Of a DNA stretch of 64,000 bases, positions 61,622 through 64,000 are shown in pieces. Below the pieces are notes generated by a model. That model saw nothing but the letters and a program-made list of their open reading frames with translations, was not told the origin of the DNA and searched no databases. Each line of letters opens with the position of its first letter. Position 1 is the first letter of the stretch. Source of the stretch: Streptomyces roseolilacinus (GTDB lineage: Bacteria > Actinomycetota > Actinomycetes > Streptomycetales > Streptomycetaceae). The DNA is taken from assembly GCF_014649335.1 (NCBI RefSeq), contig NZ_BMSV01000004.1, positions 124,001-188,000 of the forward strand, written 5' to 3'. The position numbers and the translations under genes are program-made.

Positions 61622-63832
61622 TCACACCCGTACGAGCTCCCGCTCCTGGTCGGCGTCCGGGTCGCCGGGGCGGCCGGTGTGGTCGGCGAGTTCCTTGCGC
61701 AGGCCCTCGCCCTCGACGTCGACGTTCGGCAGGACGCGGTCCAGCCAGCGCGGGAGCCACCAGGCCCGGTGGCCGAGCAGGGCGAGGACGGCCGGGACGA
61801 CGGCCATGCGGACGACGAACGCGTCGAACAGGACGGCCGTGGCGAGGCCGAAGCCGATCATCTTCACCATCTGCTCGCTGGAGCCGATGAAGCCCGCGAA
61901 GACGGCGATCATGATGACGGCGGCGGCGGTGACGACGCGGGCGCCGTGGCGGAAGCCGGTGACGATCGCCTCGCCGGGCCGCTCGCCGTGGACGTACGCC
62001 TCACGCATGCGGGTGACGAGGAAGACCTCGTAGTCCATGGCGAGGCCGAAGACGACGCCCACCATGAAGATCGGCATCATGCTCATGATCGGGCCGGTCT
62101 GCTCCACGCCGAAGACCGAGCCGAGCCAGCCCCACTGGAAGACCGCGACGACGGCGCCGAGGGCGGCGACCACCGACAGGAGGAAGCCGAGGGCGGCCTT
62201 GAGCGGCACGAGCACGGACCGGAAGACGACCATCAGCAGCAGGAAGGCGAGGCCGACGACGAGCGCCAGGTAGGGCAGCAGCGCGTCGTTCATCTTCTGC
62301 GAGAAGTCGATGTTCATCGCGGTCTGGCCGGTGACGAGGACGTCGTCGCCGGTCGTGTCGCGGATGTCGTGGACGAGGTCCTCGGTGGCCTTGGAGGACG
62401 GACGGTCCTTCGGCACCACGGTGATCATGGCCGTGTCGCCGGCCTTGTTCGGGGTGGGCGGGGTGACGGCGGCGACGCCGTCGAGGCCCTTGATCGTGTC
62501 GGCGGCCCGGGCGGCGGCCTCCTTGTCGCCGTCCACGACGACCATCAGCGGGCCGTTGGAGCCGGGGCCGAAGCCGTCGGAGAGCAGGTCGTACGCGCGG
62601 CGCTGGGTGGTGGAGGTCGGCTGGGCGCCGTCGTCGGGCAGGCCCATCTCCAGGGAGGCGGCCGGCACGGCGAGCGCGCCGAGGCCGACGACGCCGACGA
62701 GCAGGACGGCGACGGGGCGGCGCAGGACGAAGCGGGCCCAGCGGGTTCCGGCGTTCGGCGCGGCCCCGTCGGCGTCGCCGTGCCCGGCGGCCTCGCGGGC
62801 GGCGAGTTCCTTGCGGGCCTTGCGGCCGAGGACGCGCCCGCCCGCGTAGCCGAGGAGCGCCGGGATGAGGGTGAGCGCGATCAGCACGGCGACGGCGACC
62901 GTGCCGGCGGCGGCGACGCCCATCTTCGTCAGCATCGGGATGTTGACGACGGCGAGGCCGACCAGGGCGATGACGACGGTCAGACCGGCGAAGACGACGG
63001 CCGAGCCGGCCGTGCCGACCGCGCGGCCGGCGGCTTCCTCGCGGTCGTGGCCCTCGGCCAGTTCGGCGCGGTAGCGGGAGACGATGAACAGGGCGTAGTC
63101 GATGCCGACGGCGAGGCCGATCATCGTGGCCAGGGTGCCGGTGGTGGAGCCGAGGTCCAGCGCGTCGGCGAGGGCGGTGATCGACGAGACTCCGATGCCG
63201 ACGCCGATGATCGCGGTGAGCAGCGGCAGGCCGGCGGCTATGAGCGAGCCGAAGGTGATGACGAGGACGATGCCGGCGACGACGACGCCGATGATCTCGC
63301 CCGTGCCGGTCTCCGGCATCGCCTGGAGGGCGTCGCCGCCGATCTCGACGGTCAGTCCGCTCTTCTGCGCCTCGGTGCCGGTCTCCGTCAGCGCGTCGCG
63401 CGTGGCGTCGGTCAGCTCCATGCCGTTGGCCTCGTACGTGACATGGATGTACGCGGTGGTGCCGTCGCGTGAGACGGCCTGCGCGGCGTACGGGTCGGTG
63501 ACGTCGGCGACCTGGTCGGAGCCCGCGCGGAGGTCCGCGACGGCCTTGTCGACGCGGGCCTTGTTCGCCGGGTCGGTCATCTTCTGCCCGTCGGGCGCCT
63601 TGAAGACGACGCGCGCGGTGGCGCCGTCGGCGCTACCGCCGGGGAATCGTTCCTCCAGCAGGTCGAAGGCCTTCTGGGCCTCCGTACCGGGCATGGAGAA
63701 GGAGCTGGAGGTGGCTGCCGGCGCGGACGCGGCGCCCACTCCGGCGAGGGCCAGCAGCGCGACCCACAGGAGGGTCACGACGTGGCGGCGCCGGAAGGCG
63801 AACCGGCCGAGTTTGTAGAGGAACGTGGCCAC
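61622..63832 (-). CDS. MMPL/RND-family membrane transporter
   Basis: The product has 736 residues from GTG 63832, with GGGAG upstream. It has two repeats of one helix, a roughly 130-residue outer domain and five helices, twelve helices in all. The proton-relay Asp-Tyr pairs are kept in both halves (AVGIDYALFIVSRYR and GLAMDYEVFLVTRMRE). The final 45 residues are hydrophilic and acidic (PDADQERELV). MMPL proteins export lipids, polyketides or siderophores. The cargo is unknown and no biosynthetic cluster is adjacent. It is convergent with the ssgE-like gene and faces the window end. Confidence 0.9.
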   Translation of the reverse strand: MATFLYKLGRFAFRRRHVVTLLWVALLALAGVGAASAPAATSSSFSMPGTEAQKAFDLLEERFPGGSADGATARVVFKAPDGQKMTDPANKARVDKAVADLRAGSDQVADVTDPYAAQAVSRDGTTAYIHVTYEANGMELTDATRDALTETGTEAQKSGLTVEIGGDALQAMPETGTGEIIGVVVAGIVLVITFGSLIAAGLPLLTAIIGVGIGVSSITALADALDLGSTTGTLATMIGLAVGIDYALFIVSRYRAELAEGHDREEAAGRAVGTAGSAVVFAGLTVVIALVGLAVVNIPMLTKMGVAAAGTVAVAVLIALTLIPALLGYAGGRVLGRKARKELAAREAAGHGDADGAAPNAGTRWARFVLRRPVAVLLVGVVGLGALAVPAASLEMGLPDDGAQPTSTTQRRAYDLLSDGFGPGSNGPLMVVVDGDKEAAARAADTIKGLDGVAAVTPPTPNKAGDTAMITVVPKDRPSSKATEDLVHDIRDTTGDDVLVTGQTAMNIDFSQKMNDALLPYLALVVGLAFLLLMVVFRSVLVPLKAALGFLLSVVAALGAVVAVFQWGWLGSVFGVEQTGPIMSMMPIFMVGVVFGLAMDYEVFLVTRMREAYVHGERPGEAIVTGFRHGARVVTAAAVIMIAVFAGFIGSSEQMVKMIGFGLATAVLFDAFVVRMAVVPAVLALLGHRAWWLPRWLDRVLPNVDVEGEGLRKELADHTGRPGDPDADQERELVRV

Positions 63833-64000
63833 TGGGGCGTACTCCCGTGATGAGTGGACAGGGCAGGACGTTTGGGGAGTCGGCCCGACAGCGTGAGCGG
63901 TACGTGTCAGGTGCTGCGGTCCCGGGCGCGGCGCGCTTCCGGCATGGGGAGTGCCGGGGCCGGCCGGCCCGGGTGGTCCGCCCCGGCGGGGCGGGACGGG
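63833..64000. other. Upstream region of the MMPL gene to the window end
   Basis: This 168-nt stretch shows the ribosome site of the MMPL gene and no clear promoter, repeat or coding frame. Confidence 0.4.

Overview
The window is a stretch of chromosome from a Streptomyces-type actinomycete. Composition is very GC-rich throughout. Many starts are GTG. The gene content and order are those of the Streptomyces core chromosome: mfd; glmU-prs-rplY-pth; ppc; a desaturase with its TetR; tam/tamR; galT-galE-galK; tatD...rpfB-ksgA-ispE; rsmI/pmt; a PBP; an ssgE-like gene. I see no insertion sequence, integrase, phage module or CRISPR array.

Layout. (1) 1-9.2 kb: end of a membrane protein gene, a GNAT acetyltransferase, a secreted HNH-type protein, mfd, a secreted phospholipase A2, a DHA2 drug exporter and a small conserved-looking ORF. 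(2) 9.4-14.4 kb: the accessory-looking part. Two divergent gene pairs carry deaminase or HNH/EndoVII-nuclease domains together with SUKH/Imm35-type immunity domains. One protein joins a WHH nuclease to its own SUKH domain. Another strings Imm35-like, proline-rich repeats, deaminase and SUKH-4 domains together. No export scaffold is visible. (3) 14.4-21.7 kb: orphan sensor kinase, tRNA-Gln(TTG), the glmU-prs-rplY-pth housekeeping run, a small membrane protein and an LAETG-anchored surface protein with a 12-bp tandem repeat. (4) 21.8-28.4 kb: central metabolism (ppc), the acyl-CoA desaturase/TetR operon with a double palindromic operator, and the divergent tam-VOC/tamR pair. (5) 28.3-34 kb: the galTEK operon, with 4-nt overlaps and a TGTG-rich upstream region, flanked by two related orphan LuxR regulators. 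One of these has lost its phospho-acceptor Asp. A tandem 133-bp structured repeat lies between galT and the second regulator. (6) 34-42 kb: two tandem beta-propeller membrane proteins, an ABC-F ATPase, a lipoprotein and a membrane protein. (7) 42-50.9 kb: acyltransferase, ispE, ksgA, rpfB, tatD (minus strand), a zinc ribbon gene, rsmI, and the divergent mannosyltransferase pmt. (8) 51-64 kb: PBP, YbaK deacylase/EamA pair, a PA14-FnIII secreted protein, a methyltransferase, a serine hydrolase, an ECF-type nickel/cobalt importer (cbiM-cbiQ-cbiO) with a Nur-box-like motif, an ssgE-like gene and an MMPL transporter.

How the parts work together. Cell-envelope growth and sporulation functions recur: glmU (UDP-GlcNAc), galTEK (Leloir pathway), rpfB, PBP, pmt, SsgA-like, and the LAETG and lipoprotein genes. 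Several single-gene regulators sit beside their likely targets. The TetR-desaturase, TamR-tam and Nur-box/cbiM relations are supported by palindromes or direct repeats read from the sequence. Five genes have a TANNNT -10-like hexamer 6-9 nt before the start codon and little or no ribosome-binding site, which suggests leaderless transcripts. Perfect or near-perfect hairpins mark most convergent junctions. Domain calls were made by eye, without database searches.
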